Shown: positions 35,627 to 44,359 of the stretch, in pieces
Numbering within the stretch: position 1 is the first letter of the stretch
Layout: every line of letters begins with the position of its first letter
NCBI RefSeq assembly: GCF_001306135.1
Contig: NZ_LGKP01000025.1
Span: 124,001-188,000 of the forward strand
Reading direction: 5' to 3'
DNA: 64,000 nt
Source: Herpetosiphon geysericola
GTDB taxonomy: Bacteria > Chloroflexota > Chloroflexia > Chloroflexales > Herpetosiphonaceae
Notes under the pieces: model-generated
What the model was told of the DNA's origin: nothing
The model's database searches: none
The model's input: the letters and a program-made list of their open reading frames with translations, nothing else
Translations under genes and position numbers: made by a program

Positions 35627-36841
35627 TTAGCTTACAACTTGGCTAATTGCATCGCCCAAGCGGGTAACTAATTCCTCTGCATCGTTGTGGCCGAGCACCA
35701 ACGGCGGAATAACCCGCACCACATCGTTGCCAGAACCAACCAGCAACAAGCCTTGGTCGAAGGCTGCATCGGTAATTTGGGCAGCGGTTGGGCCTTTGAA
35801 TTCTACACCCCAAATCAAGCCCCGCCCACGTACAGCGCTAATTACATCGAAACGCTCGCCCAAATCGCGTAGGCCAGCGCCCAATTCGGCCCCAACCGAG
35901 CGCACATGAGCAAGCATGGTGGGATGAGTCAGCTTTTGCAAAACCACATTGGCAACTGCACAAATAAAGGGATTGCCACCAAAGGTTGTGCCATGATCAC
36001 CATAATTCAAGGCTTTGGCGACCCGTTCGTTGACCAAAACTGCACCAATTGGCAAGCCCCCACCAAGCGGCTTGGCCAGCGCCATAATATCGGGAACCAT
36101 GCCCAAGGCTGAGTGCGCCCAAACATCGCCAGTGCGGCCCATGCCACATTGAATCTCATCGAAAATCAAAATGGCATCGACCTGATCGCAGCGGCGACGC
36201 AGGGCTTGGGCAAACTCAGGGCTGATTGGCCGAATGCCACCCTCGCCTTGAATTGGCTCAACAATCACCGCTGCAACGCTGCGATCAATCGTTGCTTCGA
36301 GGGTTGCTTGGTCGCATTCAAGGCTGATAAAACGCACGCCTGGAATCAAGGGATTAAACGGTGTGCGGTAGGCCTCGCGCGAGGTAACCGACAAGGCGCC
36401 CATCGAACGTCCGTGAAATGAATCGTGAAAGGCCACAAAACCAGTTTGTTGCTCAGGCCGTTGATTGTGGGTATAGCGGCGGGCAAACTTCAGGCTAGCT
36501 TCGATCGCCTCGGTGCCAGAATTACAGAAAAAAGCCTTGCTGGCCCACGGCGTCAGATCGATCAAGCGTTGGGCTAATTCGGCGACCGAGGCAGTGTAAT
36601 AGAGATTCGATGTGTGCAACAAGCCAGTTGCTGCTTGCTGAATCGCCGCGATAACCTCTGGATCGCCATAACCTAAGGCATTGACCGCAATTCCAGCGGT
36701 GCCATCCAACAAACGCCGTCCATCGGCGGCATGCAACCATGCGCCTTCGCCACCGACTAAAGCGAGTTTGGCTCGTTTGTAGAGCGGCAACAAAAATGTA
36801 TCACTCTGCGCAATAATCGCTTCTTGTTCGCTTTGTGTCAT
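35627..36841 (-). CDS. argD: Class III aminotransferase, acetylornithine type
   Basis: 404 aa. The fold-type I class III signature is ILIFDEIQCGMGRTG, with the PLP lysine in IMALAKPLGGGLPIGA. AVIVEPIQGEGGI and HGTTFGGNPFICAVA are as in acetylornithine aminotransferases of arginine synthesis. Related enzymes use ornithine, 4-aminobutyrate or succinylornithine, and no other arginine gene is nearby, so the substrate is likely but not certain. It is a single-gene unit. Confidence 0.82.
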   Translation of the reverse strand: MTQSEQEAIIAQSDTFLLPLYKRAKLALVGGEGAWLHAADGRRLLDGTAGIAVNALGYGDPEVIAAIQQAATGLLHTSNLYYTASVAELAQRLIDLTPWASKAFFCNSGTEAIEASLKFARRYTHNQRPEQQTGFVAFHDSFHGRSMGALSVTSREAYRTPFNPLIPGVRFISLECDQATLEATIDRSVAAVIVEPIQGEGGIRPISPEFAQALRRRCDQVDAILIFDEIQCGMGRTGDVWAHSALGMVPDIMALAKPLGGGLPIGAVLVNERVAKALNYGDHGTTFGGNPFICAVANVVLQKLTHPTMLAHVRSVGAELGAGLRDLGERFDVISAVRGRGLIWGVEFKGPTAAQITDAAFDQGLLLVGSGNDVVRVIPPLVLGHNDAEELVTRLGDAISQVVS

Positions 36842-37009
36842 GGCCTCGATTCCATCCCTGTTAGCAAAAGATCAATTGGCGTGCATTGTAGCACTTTCCA
36901 GAAACGATGAGGCATGGATCAGATTGATGTTTTAATGGAAGGCCCAGCGAACGAAGATTAGAGACTTTGAAGTGGCTATTTTGGAAGATTGGACTGGTAT
37001 TTATAGAGG

Positions 37010-37042
37010 CTCCCCTCGCCCAGTGAATGTGAGCGAGGGGAG
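37010..37042 (-). terminator. Terminator of the two-gene unit 38222-37053
   Basis: CTCCCCTCGC and GCGAGGGGAG form a 10-bp stem with a 13-nt loop, 10 nt after the stop codon on the minus strand. The T run is weak. Confidence 0.6.
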
Positions 37043-37052
37043 GCGAGAACTT

Positions 37053-37625
37053 CTATTCGGCGCTCACGAGGCTGCCGCCACGGGCCATGCCCTTGGCAAT
37101 CTTGACTGGATCACCGTTGTAGAGCACGGTTAATGGGCCAGCCATGGCGCTAAAGCGGTCGCTCGTAACTTGCCATTCGTGCATGCGGCTGCCACCAAGA
37201 TAAATTGGCGAGCCAGCCCGTAGCCAGCTAAATAAGTCGCGCATCAAATCGAGCACGGTTTTAGCCCCAAGCTGAAACGGCACCAGCATCACCGCCAACG
37301 ACCATGGCTCGGTCGGAAAGCCATCAGGGTCGCGCAATTCGGCTAGCTCTTGCAAGACGGTTGCATTGGCAAATTTTGCTAAGGCTTCGCTGGCAGCTTG
37401 CCAACGATCATATTCACTGGTGATGAGCACCAACTGCCCATCAGGAATTTGGGGTGCTAGCTGCAATGCCAAATCAACCAGTTCATCACCAAATAAAATA
37501 ATGCGGTCGGCTGGCGATTCGGGCACAACCAAACCTTTGAAATGGGGCGCAACCAAGGTTGCATATTCGTTGCGCCGATCAGCCCGATTCTGTTCGCGCG
37601 CACCACGTCCCTTTTGACGGGCCAT
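37053..37625 (-). CDS. Uncharacterised protein, possibly methyltransferase-like
   Basis: 190 aa, ATG with AAGGAG 5 nt upstream. A basic N-terminus (MARQKGRGAREQNRADRRNE) is followed by alternating strands and helices (RIILFGDELVDLALQLAP, GQLVLITSEYDRWQAASEAL, SLAVMLVPFQLGAKTVLDLM). This looks like an alpha/beta fold of RsmC-type or N-terminal methyltransferase-small domains, but no SAM motif or NPPY is visible. It follows the membrane-anchored gene at 38222 by 15 nt and is probably co-transcribed. Function is unknown. Confidence 0.7.
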   Translation of the reverse strand: MARQKGRGAREQNRADRRNEYATLVAPHFKGLVVPESPADRIILFGDELVDLALQLAPQIPDGQLVLITSEYDRWQAASEALAKFANATVLQELAELRDPDGFPTEPWSLAVMLVPFQLGAKTVLDLMRDLFSWLRAGSPIYLGGSRMHEWQVTSDRFSAMAGPLTVLYNGDPVKIAKGMARGGSLVSAE

Positions 37626-37640
37626 GAAAACTCCTTAAAC

Positions 37641-38222
37641 TTATTGTTGTTGAGCGAGTAAATTAACTTCCAGCCGAATATCCTCGGCAGGAATTTCGAC
37701 AACCATGGTTAATGCAGTCGGATTCTTGATCGGCAAGGTCAGATCAAGCGTCGTATTGGCATTGGGTGGCAAGTTGGCCGCCGCATCGCCTTGGGCAGCA
37801 AAGACGGTGCCCGATTGATCGGTAAAGCGAAATGCCGACAAGGGCACGCGCAATTCTTGCTTGCTAATATTGGTGACAACACCTTTAATTTGTAAGCCAT
37901 CGCCCACCTGTTGGAGGGTTTGAATATCGACTTTGAGCTTATCGTTGGTTACGACAGGCGTAATCGGCACAACTGCTTCGCCGCCTTGCAAACGAGCAAT
38001 TGCTGTCGAACTCCATTCCTGGACTGGAGCAGGCAAAGGTAAAATCGGCGTCCCAAGATCTTGGCTGGCAACCTGGGTTGCGTTGGCTTCTGCAAAGCGG
38101 CTACGCAGCGTTTGCTCGCTATCAGGGTTACAAGAACGAGTTGAAACCAAAAAAATCAGCACCAGTGCGATAATCACCCCGATCAGCGCCGGTGGTGGGC
38201 TATTGAGTCGCTGTGAAAACAT
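37641..38222 (-). CDS. Membrane-anchored protein of unknown function
   Basis: 193 aa from the ATG at 38222 (GGAGG 6 nt upstream). One N-terminal membrane helix (ALIGVIIALVLIFLVSTRSC) anchors an external part. After a Pro-rich spacer, the C-terminal 100 residues read as an immunoglobulin-like beta sandwich (GLQIKGVVTNISKQELRVPLSAFRF, then LPPNANTTLDLTLPIK), similar in style to DUF4352/FxLYD-type domains. It leads a two-gene unit with 37053-37625. Confidence 0.72.
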   Translation of the reverse strand: MFSQRLNSPPPALIGVIIALVLIFLVSTRSCNPDSEQTLRSRFAEANATQVASQDLGTPILPLPAPVQEWSSTAIARLQGGEAVVPITPVVTNDKLKVDIQTLQQVGDGLQIKGVVTNISKQELRVPLSAFRFTDQSGTVFAAQGDAAANLPPNANTTLDLTLPIKNPTALTMVVEIPAEDIRLEVNLLAQQQ

Positions 38223-38402
38223 TATCAACCTCCAGCACAATCGTACCAAGTATTGTACCGTGCTTTTGCAAACTGACGTTAATCAACGATGGTCATACCC
38301 GCAGCATAGGACAAAAATCCATGTTTTCGTGACGCCCGATTAACGCTACAATACGCGCATCGCTCCCTGCACTCGACTTTTGCCAGAAGGAGTTCCACAC
38401 TA

Positions 38403-39350
38403 ATGAGCTTCGAAACATATGACGACCTCTTTGAAGCGGTATCGGAGCTATATGCGGCTCAGAAATATCGCGAAACGCTCGATTTACTTGATGCAGAGGG
38501 AGCGAAATTTCCCGAACATGCATCGATGATTTCCTACCTGCGCTCGTGTATGGCAGCCCGCATCGGCTTGCCCGAACATGCAATTCAGATTCTTAGCGAG
38601 GCGGTTGCCCGTGGTTTTTGGTATGGCGCCGAAACGATTCGCCAAACTCCATCGTGGATTAGCCTCCAAGGCGACCCCGAGTTTGAGCGCTTGGCGGCGG
38701 TCTGTTTTCAACGCCAAATGGAAGCAGTCAAAGATCCCAAGATGTATATTTTGGGGCCAGATGAGCTAGGGCCGTATCCGCTGTTTTTTGCCTTGCACGG
38801 CAATGGCGATAATAGCATGCACACGTTATATGGCTGGAACAATTTGATCGATATTGATTGGATTTTGGCCGCGCCTCAATCGGCACAAGCAGAATCATCT
38901 GATGGCTATGTTTGGAACAATCAAGCGGCGGCGTTGCGGCAGTTGGTGCAGCAATTCGCCGATGTTTCAAATGAATACCAAGTTGACCCAGCACGCATTA
39001 TTTTGGCGGGCTTTTCAATGGGCGGCGAAACGGCCTTGCGCTTGGCCTTGATTGGGCCAATTGAAGCCCGTGGCTTTGTCTTGCTTGGCCCAGGCGGCCC
39101 CACCATCGACGATCCCGAGGAATGGTTGCCCGAAATTCGCGAGGCCAAAGGTCGCAATCTGCGCGGCTATGTTTTGGTCGGCGAGCACGATCGCACCATT
39201 CCCCACGACCAAATCAAACGCATGGTCAAACTATTGAACGACAATGGGATTCCCTGTGAGCTGGAAATTATCCCAGGCTTGCGCCACGCTTACCCCAGCA
39301 ATAGCTTGGAATATCTGCAACGAGCCTTTAACTTTATTGGTGTTGCCTAA
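38403..39350 (+). CDS. Alpha/beta hydrolase with N-terminal TPR-like part
   Basis: 315 aa, ATG with AAGGAG 10 nt upstream. Residues 1-105 are helical and TPR-like (LFEAVSELYAAQKYRETLDLLD). The rest is an alpha/beta hydrolase of the esterase/phospholipase type: oxyanion loop FALHGNGDN, nucleophile GFSMGGETAL, acid GEHDRTIP, and the catalytic His in GLRHAYP. The substrate is unknown. Its stop codon overlaps the start of the phosphoesterase gene by one base (TAATG), so the two are coupled. Confidence 0.85.
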   Translation: MSFETYDDLFEAVSELYAAQKYRETLDLLDAEGAKFPEHASMISYLRSCMAARIGLPEHAIQILSEAVARGFWYGAETIRQTPSWISLQGDPEFERLAAVCFQRQMEAVKDPKMYILGPDELGPYPLFFALHGNGDNSMHTLYGWNNLIDIDWILAAPQSAQAESSDGYVWNNQAAALRQLVQQFADVSNEYQVDPARIILAGFSMGGETALRLALIGPIEARGFVLLGPGGPTIDDPEEWLPEIREAKGRNLRGYVLVGEHDRTIPHDQIKRMVKLLNDNGIPCELEIIPGLRHAYPSNSLEYLQRAFNFIGVA

Positions 39351-40015
39351 TGCGTTTAGGGTTGCTAGCCGATATTCATGGCGATGGTATCGGCTTTCAA
39401 CGGGCCTTGGATTGGTTTGCCAGCCAAGCAACCGATCATATTCTGTGCGCTGGCGATGTGGTTGATCGCGGGCCTGATGCAGATGCAATTGTCCAAGAAT
39501 TGATCAAGCGAGCAATTCCCTGCATCAAAGGCAACCACGAGTTCACCTTGTTGCGCGAGCATAGCCGTTGGAGCCAAAGTAGCCAGCGCGAGCGCTTAGC
39601 CAGTCGAGGCCGGATTGTTACCCAAGCGACTTTAGAGTATGTTGCTGCGCTGCCAACCAGCCTCCGTTTGCAGTTTGATGATCAGCGTTTGGTGCTGGCT
39701 CATGGTGCGCCATGGAGCGATGTAGTTGATATGTTGCCCGAAGCGCGCAGCAGCAAATGGCAACGCCTGCTCAACGAACATCCGCATGATCAGATTATTG
39801 TGCTTGGCCATACCCATCGCCCGATGCATGTGCGCTGTGGCCATTTGCGCGTGCTCAATCCAGGCTCAGTGTATGGCGTAACCATCCGCGATAGCCACAG
39901 TTGCGCCATCTACGACACTATCAGTGCAAGCCTCACCCTCTACGATCTCAAAACTCAACAAACCAGGCTGTGTCCAGTGGTTGAGGCTGAATCTAGGCCA
40001 AGAGATCACATTTAA
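39350..40015 (+). CDS. Calcineurin-like phosphoesterase (YfcE/diadenosine tetraphosphatase style)
   Basis: 221 aa. All metal motifs are present: LLADIHGDG, CAGDVVDRGPD, IKGNHEF, LAHGAP and VLGHTHRPM, followed by NPGSVYG. This is the compact form acting on small phosphoesters or nucleotides. Translation is coupled to the hydrolase upstream by a one-base overlap. The exact substrate cannot be read. Confidence 0.88.
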   Translation: MRLGLLADIHGDGIGFQRALDWFASQATDHILCAGDVVDRGPDADAIVQELIKRAIPCIKGNHEFTLLREHSRWSQSSQRERLASRGRIVTQATLEYVAALPTSLRLQFDDQRLVLAHGAPWSDVVDMLPEARSSKWQRLLNEHPHDQIIVLGHTHRPMHVRCGHLRVLNPGSVYGVTIRDSHSCAIYDTISASLTLYDLKTQQTRLCPVVEAESRPRDHI

Positions 40016-40048
40016 AAAGATAGGTTAGTTGATTTTTTGGAGAGTCAG

Positions 40049-40357
40049 TTGGCCACAACAAAGCGTAAAATATTCGCCCATTCCAACACCTATTTGATTG
40101 GCAATTTGCTGCTTATCTTTAGCTTTTGGCTTGGCCCTGCCTGGCTCGTCTGGATACATATTCCCTGGATATGGCTTCGAGTTGTGGGTTGGGTCGTTAT
40201 CTATCTTGTTATTGCGACGCTTGAACACAATTATTGTACAGGCTTTGTTAGCCGCATTGCCGAGCGGTTTTTTCCGAATGAGGCTGAAACGCAGGCTTAT
40301 GAGCGAGCCAAAGCTGCAATGGATGCACGTCGTGGCATAGGTAATTTTGAAGTTTAA
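40049..40357 (+). CDS. Small membrane protein, unknown
   Basis: About 102 aa. The likely start is TTG at 40049 with GGAG 6 nt upstream; the TTG at 40037 lacks a good site. Two hydrophobic helices (TYLIGNLLLIFSFWLGPAWL and IWLRVVGWVVIYLVIATLEH) precede a charged cytoplasmic tail of about 40 residues. No known motif. It follows the phosphoesterase by about 30 nt and may be in the same transcript. Confidence 0.65.
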   Translation: MATTKRKIFAHSNTYLIGNLLLIFSFWLGPAWLVWIHIPWIWLRVVGWVVIYLVIATLEHNYCTGFVSRIAERFFPNEAETQAYERAKAAMDARRGIGNFEV

Positions 40358-40403
40358 TAATCATCAAGCATGCGAAGCAACCAATAATCGCCTACTCAGC
40401 ACA

Positions 40404-40437
40404 TTTAACCATACAAATATTTTAACCATACAAATAT
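40404..40437. repeat. 17-bp perfect tandem duplication at the end of the esterase gene
   Basis: The unit TTTAACCATACAAATAT occurs twice back to back and spans the stop codon of the minus-strand esterase. The duplication leaves the coding part unchanged up to the first stop. Confidence 0.8.
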
Positions 40438-41315
40438 TTTTGCAAAAAAGCCAGCATGTTGGCCAGCGCAGCGCTGGTGTCAGCTGAAGCTTTGTAGGTA
40501 AAGCCATGGGGCGCCTCAGGGTAGCTGTAGCATTCGGTGGCAACTCCCGCTTGTTTGAGCAGTGCCTCGTAGCGCAAACCCTCGGCGTGCAGCGAATCGC
40601 GCCCCGCCAGAATAAACAAGGCTGGCGGCAAGCCCACCAAATCAGCAGGCTCTGCATAGATTGGCGAAACATAGGGATCTTTGGCTTGGTGCTCCTCGCG
40701 ATAGCTCGCATCAAACATCGCCGCAATGTGTGGCGGAATCGCGCCTTTGGGATTTGGCTTCGCAAACGGACTGGTCGCAAGATCCAGCGGTGGATAATCG
40801 AGCACTTGGCAGACAAATTGAAATTGGCCTGCATGCTTAGCTTTGAGGCAGGTTACGGCGCTTAAATTGCCGCCAGCGCTATGCCCACCAATCGCCATTT
40901 TATTGCGATCAATTGCATACCGCTCAGCATGAGCATAGAAATGCTTGACCACCGCATAAACCTGATTGACAGCCATGGGATAGGGATATTTGGGCGCTTT
41001 GGCATAATCGATGCTGATGACTTTGCAACCAAGCTGCTGCTGAAACTGCACATTCATGGCTTCGTCCATATCGGCGCTACCGAGAATAAACCCACCGCCA
41101 TGCAAATCGAACAAAATTGGCGTGCGCTTGGGATTCTCCAAGCCATAGCCTAACACCCGCACCGTGCCAAATTCGGTCTCGATCATGAGTTCTTGGCGGC
41201 CAACCGAGCGCTTGAAACGGTAGAAAAAGCCTTGGATGTTGCTTGTAAAGCGTTGAATAGTGGCAAGGCGTTGGGCTTTTTTGATCTGTTGTTCGCGGCT
41301 TGGTTCAGTTGCCAT
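40422..41315 (-). CDS. Esterase/lipase, HSL (family IV) alpha/beta hydrolase
   Basis: 297 aa. The oxyanion motif is DLHGGGFILGS, the nucleophile GHSAGGNLSA, the acid lies in LAGRDSLHAEG, and the His in APHGFTY. This is the hormone-sensitive lipase family, which cleaves short acyl esters. The ATG at 41315 has GGAAGG upstream. A 17-bp tandem duplication sits on its stop codon. It stands alone. Confidence 0.88.
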   Translation of the reverse strand: MATEPSREQQIKKAQRLATIQRFTSNIQGFFYRFKRSVGRQELMIETEFGTVRVLGYGLENPKRTPILFDLHGGGFILGSADMDEAMNVQFQQQLGCKVISIDYAKAPKYPYPMAVNQVYAVVKHFYAHAERYAIDRNKMAIGGHSAGGNLSAVTCLKAKHAGQFQFVCQVLDYPPLDLATSPFAKPNPKGAIPPHIAAMFDASYREEHQAKDPYVSPIYAEPADLVGLPPALFILAGRDSLHAEGLRYEALLKQAGVATECYSYPEAPHGFTYKASADTSAALANMLAFLQKYLYG

Positions 41316-41421
41316 TGCAGGCCCACCTTCCAGCTAAATTGCTTATTTCGGCGCTATTTTAGCATTGGAAGAAGAGTTTTGTTATTGTCTCCTCGTCCCA
41401 AGCCTAAAATAGCTGCTCAAC

Positions 41422-41450
41422 TTGACAATTAGCTAGCTTGGCCGTATTCT
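41422..41450 (+). promoter_or_regulatory. Promoter of tRNA-Arg
   Basis: A perfect TTGACA and TATTCT are 17 bp apart, 16 nt before the tRNA. This is one of the best promoter matches in the window. Confidence 0.75.
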
Positions 41451-41466
41451 ACACAGCGATAGATTC

Positions 41467-41542
41467 GACTCCGTAGCTCAGTGGATAGAGCGTTTGCCTC
41501 CGGAGCAAAAGGTCGCGCGTTCGAGTCGCGCCGGAGTCGCCA
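41467..41542 (+). tRNA. tRNA-Arg (anticodon CCG), CCA encoded
   Basis: The cloverleaf is complete: acceptor GACTCCG with CGGAGTC, D stem GCTC with GAGC, anticodon stem TTTGC with GCAAA around loop CTCCGGA (anticodon CCG, reads CGG), T arm GCGCG-TTCGAGT-CGCGC, discriminator G, then CCA. A strong promoter precedes and a terminator follows. Confidence 0.96.
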
Positions 41543-41545
41543 AAA

Positions 41546-41588
41546 AAACGCCGTGATCAGCATTCCTGATCACGGCGTTTACTTTTTA
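41546..41588. terminator. Terminator after tRNA-Arg, shared with the convergent operon
   Basis: A 15-bp perfect stem (AAACGCCGTGATCAG and CTGATCACGGCGTTT) with a 5-nt loop has A and T runs on both sides. It can also end the parAB operon on the minus strand. Confidence 0.88.
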
Positions 41589-41592
41589 GCAT

Positions 41593-42243
41593 TTAGGGCT
41601 GTTTGCGGCTAATATTCCAGCGGCTGGTTTTAACTGGCTTTGGTTGCGGGTTGGCTGCTTGTTCAGTGCGCCACACGTGATAAATGCGTTGAATCGCAGT
41701 AATATTGGTGAAAATCGCCAAAATCCATAGCCCAGCAATCAACCAATTCAGAATTAAGCAGGTGCACAAAATTGTGATCCGTTCTGGCCGCCCAAGCCAA
41801 CCAGTTTCACATGGAATGTCTAAGCCTTCAGCGCGGGCACGAGCATAGCTAACCATGATCGAGCCGATAATTGAAGCATAGACCAAGCCGAGGGCCAAGG
41901 TTGTGTTGCCGATCATGGTGGTGTGAATAAACATCAATAAGCCGAAGAAAACAACCGCCTCGCTATAGCGATCCATAATTGAATCGAAGAACGCGCCAAA
42001 GCGGCTACTCTGATTGGTGGCTCGTGCTAAGGCACCATCAAAGAGATCAAAAATACTGGCCAAAATGAGTAAAACGCCACCGACCTGCAAATTGCCATTG
42101 GCCAACACAGCAGCAACACCTGCGGTCAGCAAAACGCCAATTAAGGTCACCATATTGGGCGTGATTCCCAATCGACCAAGCACTGGAGCTACAAAGTCTT
42201 CCATCAAGCGACGGGCCCAGCGTTTAATGCCGGTGCTGTACAT
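41593..42243 (-). CDS. CDP-alcohol phosphatidyltransferase
   Basis: 216 aa, ATG with AAGGAGG 4 nt upstream. The family signature DG-(x)2-AR-(x)8-G-(x)3-D-(x)3-D is complete (DGALARATNQSSRFGAFFDSIMD), and about five membrane helices surround it. It makes a phospholipid from CDP-diacylglycerol and an alcohol (glycerol-3-phosphate, inositol phosphate or other). It follows a PimA-like glycosyltransferase by 18 nt, the same pairing as in actinobacteria, where the product is phosphatidylinositol phosphate. That substrate is an inference from context. Confidence 0.88.
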   Translation of the reverse strand: MYSTGIKRWARRLMEDFVAPVLGRLGITPNMVTLIGVLLTAGVAAVLANGNLQVGGVLLILASIFDLFDGALARATNQSSRFGAFFDSIMDRYSEAVVFFGLLMFIHTTMIGNTTLALGLVYASIIGSIMVSYARARAEGLDIPCETGWLGRPERITILCTCLILNWLIAGLWILAIFTNITAIQRIYHVWRTEQAANPQPKPVKTSRWNISRKQP

Positions 42244-42261
42244 AGAGCCTCCTTGAACATC

Positions 42262-43380
42262 CTAACCAGAGAGAATGCCACGGTAGAAGGCAATCACACG
42301 TTGGGCAACTCGCTCCCAAGCATAGAGTTGCGCTTTGATTGTACCCGCTTCTGCCATTGCAGCCCGTAAGGATTGATCCTCGATCAGTTGCAAGATCGCA
42401 ACCGCCAATGCTTGGGCATTGCGCGCTGGCACCAGCAACCCTTGCACGCGATGCTCTAAAACATCACGATAGCCTGGGTTATCAGCAGCTACCACTGCTG
42501 CCCCAGCGGCCATGGCTTCAAGCAAGACGATGCCAAAGCTTTCACCACCAGTCGAAGGTGCACAAAAGAGGGTGGTTTGTTGGTAAAGAGCAGCAAGTTG
42601 GGTCTTGCTCACATAGCCCAGCCATTCAACATTGCGAATTTGCCATTGGCGAATGGCGGCCAGAAATGGCGTGGGATCGCCGCTGCCAGCAACAACTAAA
42701 CGAGCATCAGGCCGGGTTCGTTGCACATAGCTCATGGCTTCAAGCAAATAGCGAAAGCCTTTGCGCTCCTCATTGAAGCGCCCAACAAACAAAATTGTGG
42801 GGCTAGTAGTGCTCAGGCCATAGCTTGGTTGCTGCGTACCATAGGTGGCAACATCAACCCCATTTGGGATAATTGTATACTCTGCTGGAAAATAGCGATG
42901 GGCAAATTCTTGGGCTGCTGCCGAAACTGCAATTCGTCCATGCAATTTTGGTTCCAAGCGTCGCAGCAGGGCTTGAATGGTGGTGTAGCCAAGCGAGCGT
43001 GTGCCCGCAGCGTGAAACGTACCCACGTTTGGTACGCTCGAACGGCTGAGGAAAGTCGTTGGAAGGGTTGGCGAAAATGGTTCGTGAATATGCGCCAAAT
43101 CAAAATGTTGCTTTTGCAGAATCTGGCGAATTTTGGGGCCAAGCGTCAGCGAGAGGCTAACCCGCGCGACTGAGCCATTAACTGCTACTGGCGTGACATG
43201 GCCCAGCGGAATAAAATCGGGATCAGCGGGCTTGCCCTTGGAATACGGGGCGATCAGGCTTACCCGATGGCCCCAAGCCCGAAAATAGTGGGTTAGTTGA
43301 TTGACATGCTCGGTAACGCCGCCAGCATAGGCAGCATCGTATGGCCACACGAGGGCAATATGCAATGAATCGCTGGCCAT
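42262..43380 (-). CDS. GT4 glycosyltransferase, PimA-like
   Basis: 372 aa from the ATG at 43380 (GAGGAG 6 nt upstream). The GT-B features are clear: Gly-rich YAGGVTEHVNQL near the N-terminus, DLAHIHEPFSP, IPNGVDVATY, LFVGRFNEERKGFRYLLEAM, and the nucleotide-sugar site ESFGIVLLEAMAAGAAVVAAD. Overall it resembles phosphatidylinositol mannosyltransferase PimA. It lies between parB (10 nt) and the CDP-alcohol phosphatidyltransferase, pointing to synthesis of a membrane glycolipid. Acceptor and sugar are not proven. Confidence 0.87.
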   Translation of the reverse strand: MASDSLHIALVWPYDAAYAGGVTEHVNQLTHYFRAWGHRVSLIAPYSKGKPADPDFIPLGHVTPVAVNGSVARVSLSLTLGPKIRQILQKQHFDLAHIHEPFSPTLPTTFLSRSSVPNVGTFHAAGTRSLGYTTIQALLRRLEPKLHGRIAVSAAAQEFAHRYFPAEYTIIPNGVDVATYGTQQPSYGLSTTSPTILFVGRFNEERKGFRYLLEAMSYVQRTRPDARLVVAGSGDPTPFLAAIRQWQIRNVEWLGYVSKTQLAALYQQTTLFCAPSTGGESFGIVLLEAMAAGAAVVAADNPGYRDVLEHRVQGLLVPARNAQALAVAILQLIEDQSLRAAMAEAGTIKAQLYAWERVAQRVIAFYRGILSG

Positions 43381-43390
43381 AGGTTGCTCC

Positions 43391-44359
43391 TCACAAGCTT
43401 TCTCCATTGAGCAATGACTCAATCAAGGCAATTAGTTGCTCGTCGGAGTAAAAATCGATGCGGACATAGCCGCCGTTGCCTTGGCGTTTAACCTCAACTT
43501 TGGTTCCAAGCTGACGGGTCAGTTGATCAACCGCATCAGTATCATCAACACTGGGCACAACTGGCTCAGCTGGCGCAACATTGCGCGTGCTCGGGGTTGG
43601 CGTTGGCACCCCATTGCGCCGCGATGCACGCGGAGCTGCCCCGCGTTGCTGAATCGCAATCCGCGCTTGAGCTGGCGTTTGATCTTCATGCTTGATCAAC
43701 TGGGCCATTTTTTCGGCCTCACGCACTGAAAGCCGAAACTCCAAAATTTGCTCCATAGCCAAAATTTGGATGCGCTCATCGTCAATTGTGATCAGCTGCT
43801 TGAGATGCCCCGCAGTCAGTTGCTGCTCCATCACTGCTTGTTGTAAGGCCGAAGGCATTGTGAGCAAACGTAAGGCATTCGCAATTGCCGGGCGACTTTT
43901 GCCCACCCGCTCGGCAATCGCTTGCTGGGTCAGGCCAAACTCATCGCGCAACAACTGGTAGGCTTGGGCTTCTTCCAAGGGGTTCAAATCGGCGCGCTGA
44001 ATATTTTCGACCAAGGCCAATTCAAGCCGCTCTTGGGGCGTAACCTCTTTGATAATGACCGGAACTTCGCTTAACCCAGCTTGTTGCGCTGCCCGCCAGC
44101 GGCGTTCGCCAGCGATCAACTCATAGCCTGTGGCGGTGCGGGTCACCACCAAAGGCTGCAAAATGCCATGGGTCGCAATAGAAGCGCTCAATTCCTCAAG
44201 CGCTTCGGGAGTGAAAATTTGGCGGGGCTGATGCGGATTGGCTTCGATTGACTCAATCGGCACGGTCTGCAATGCGCCCACAATTGGAGCCTGTGTGCTT
44301 GGATCAGGGCGAATTAACGCACCTAAGCCTTGACCCAAACCGCGTTTTTTGGGGTTCAT
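43391..44359 (-). CDS. parB: Chromosome partition protein ParB
   Basis: 322 aa. The N-terminus MNPKKRGLGQGLGALI is typical of chromosomal ParB. The CTP-binding domain has NPHQPR, GERRWRAAQQAGL and the VENIQRADLNPLEEA box. The HTH is LTQQAIAERVGKSRPAIANALRLL. A linker of about 45 residues rich in Ala/Pro/Thr leads to a short C-terminal dimer domain. It loads at parS and works with ParA in origin segregation. Its ATG overlaps the parA stop codon (ATGA). Confidence 0.95.
   Translation of the reverse strand: MNPKKRGLGQGLGALIRPDPSTQAPIVGALQTVPIESIEANPHQPRQIFTPEALEELSASIATHGILQPLVVTRTATGYELIAGERRWRAAQQAGLSEVPVIIKEVTPQERLELALVENIQRADLNPLEEAQAYQLLRDEFGLTQQAIAERVGKSRPAIANALRLLTMPSALQQAVMEQQLTAGHLKQLITIDDERIQILAMEQILEFRLSVREAEKMAQLIKHEDQTPAQARIAIQQRGAAPRASRRNGVPTPTPSTRNVAPAEPVVPSVDDTDAVDQLTRQLGTKVEVKRQGNGGYVRIDFYSDEQLIALIESLLNGESL

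Noticed and set aside
41804-41822. Possible parS site (GTTTCACATGGAATG) in the phosphatidyltransferase gene
   Set aside because: Only about 11 of 16 positions agree with the parS consensus and the palindrome is broken; inside a coding region this is likely chance.
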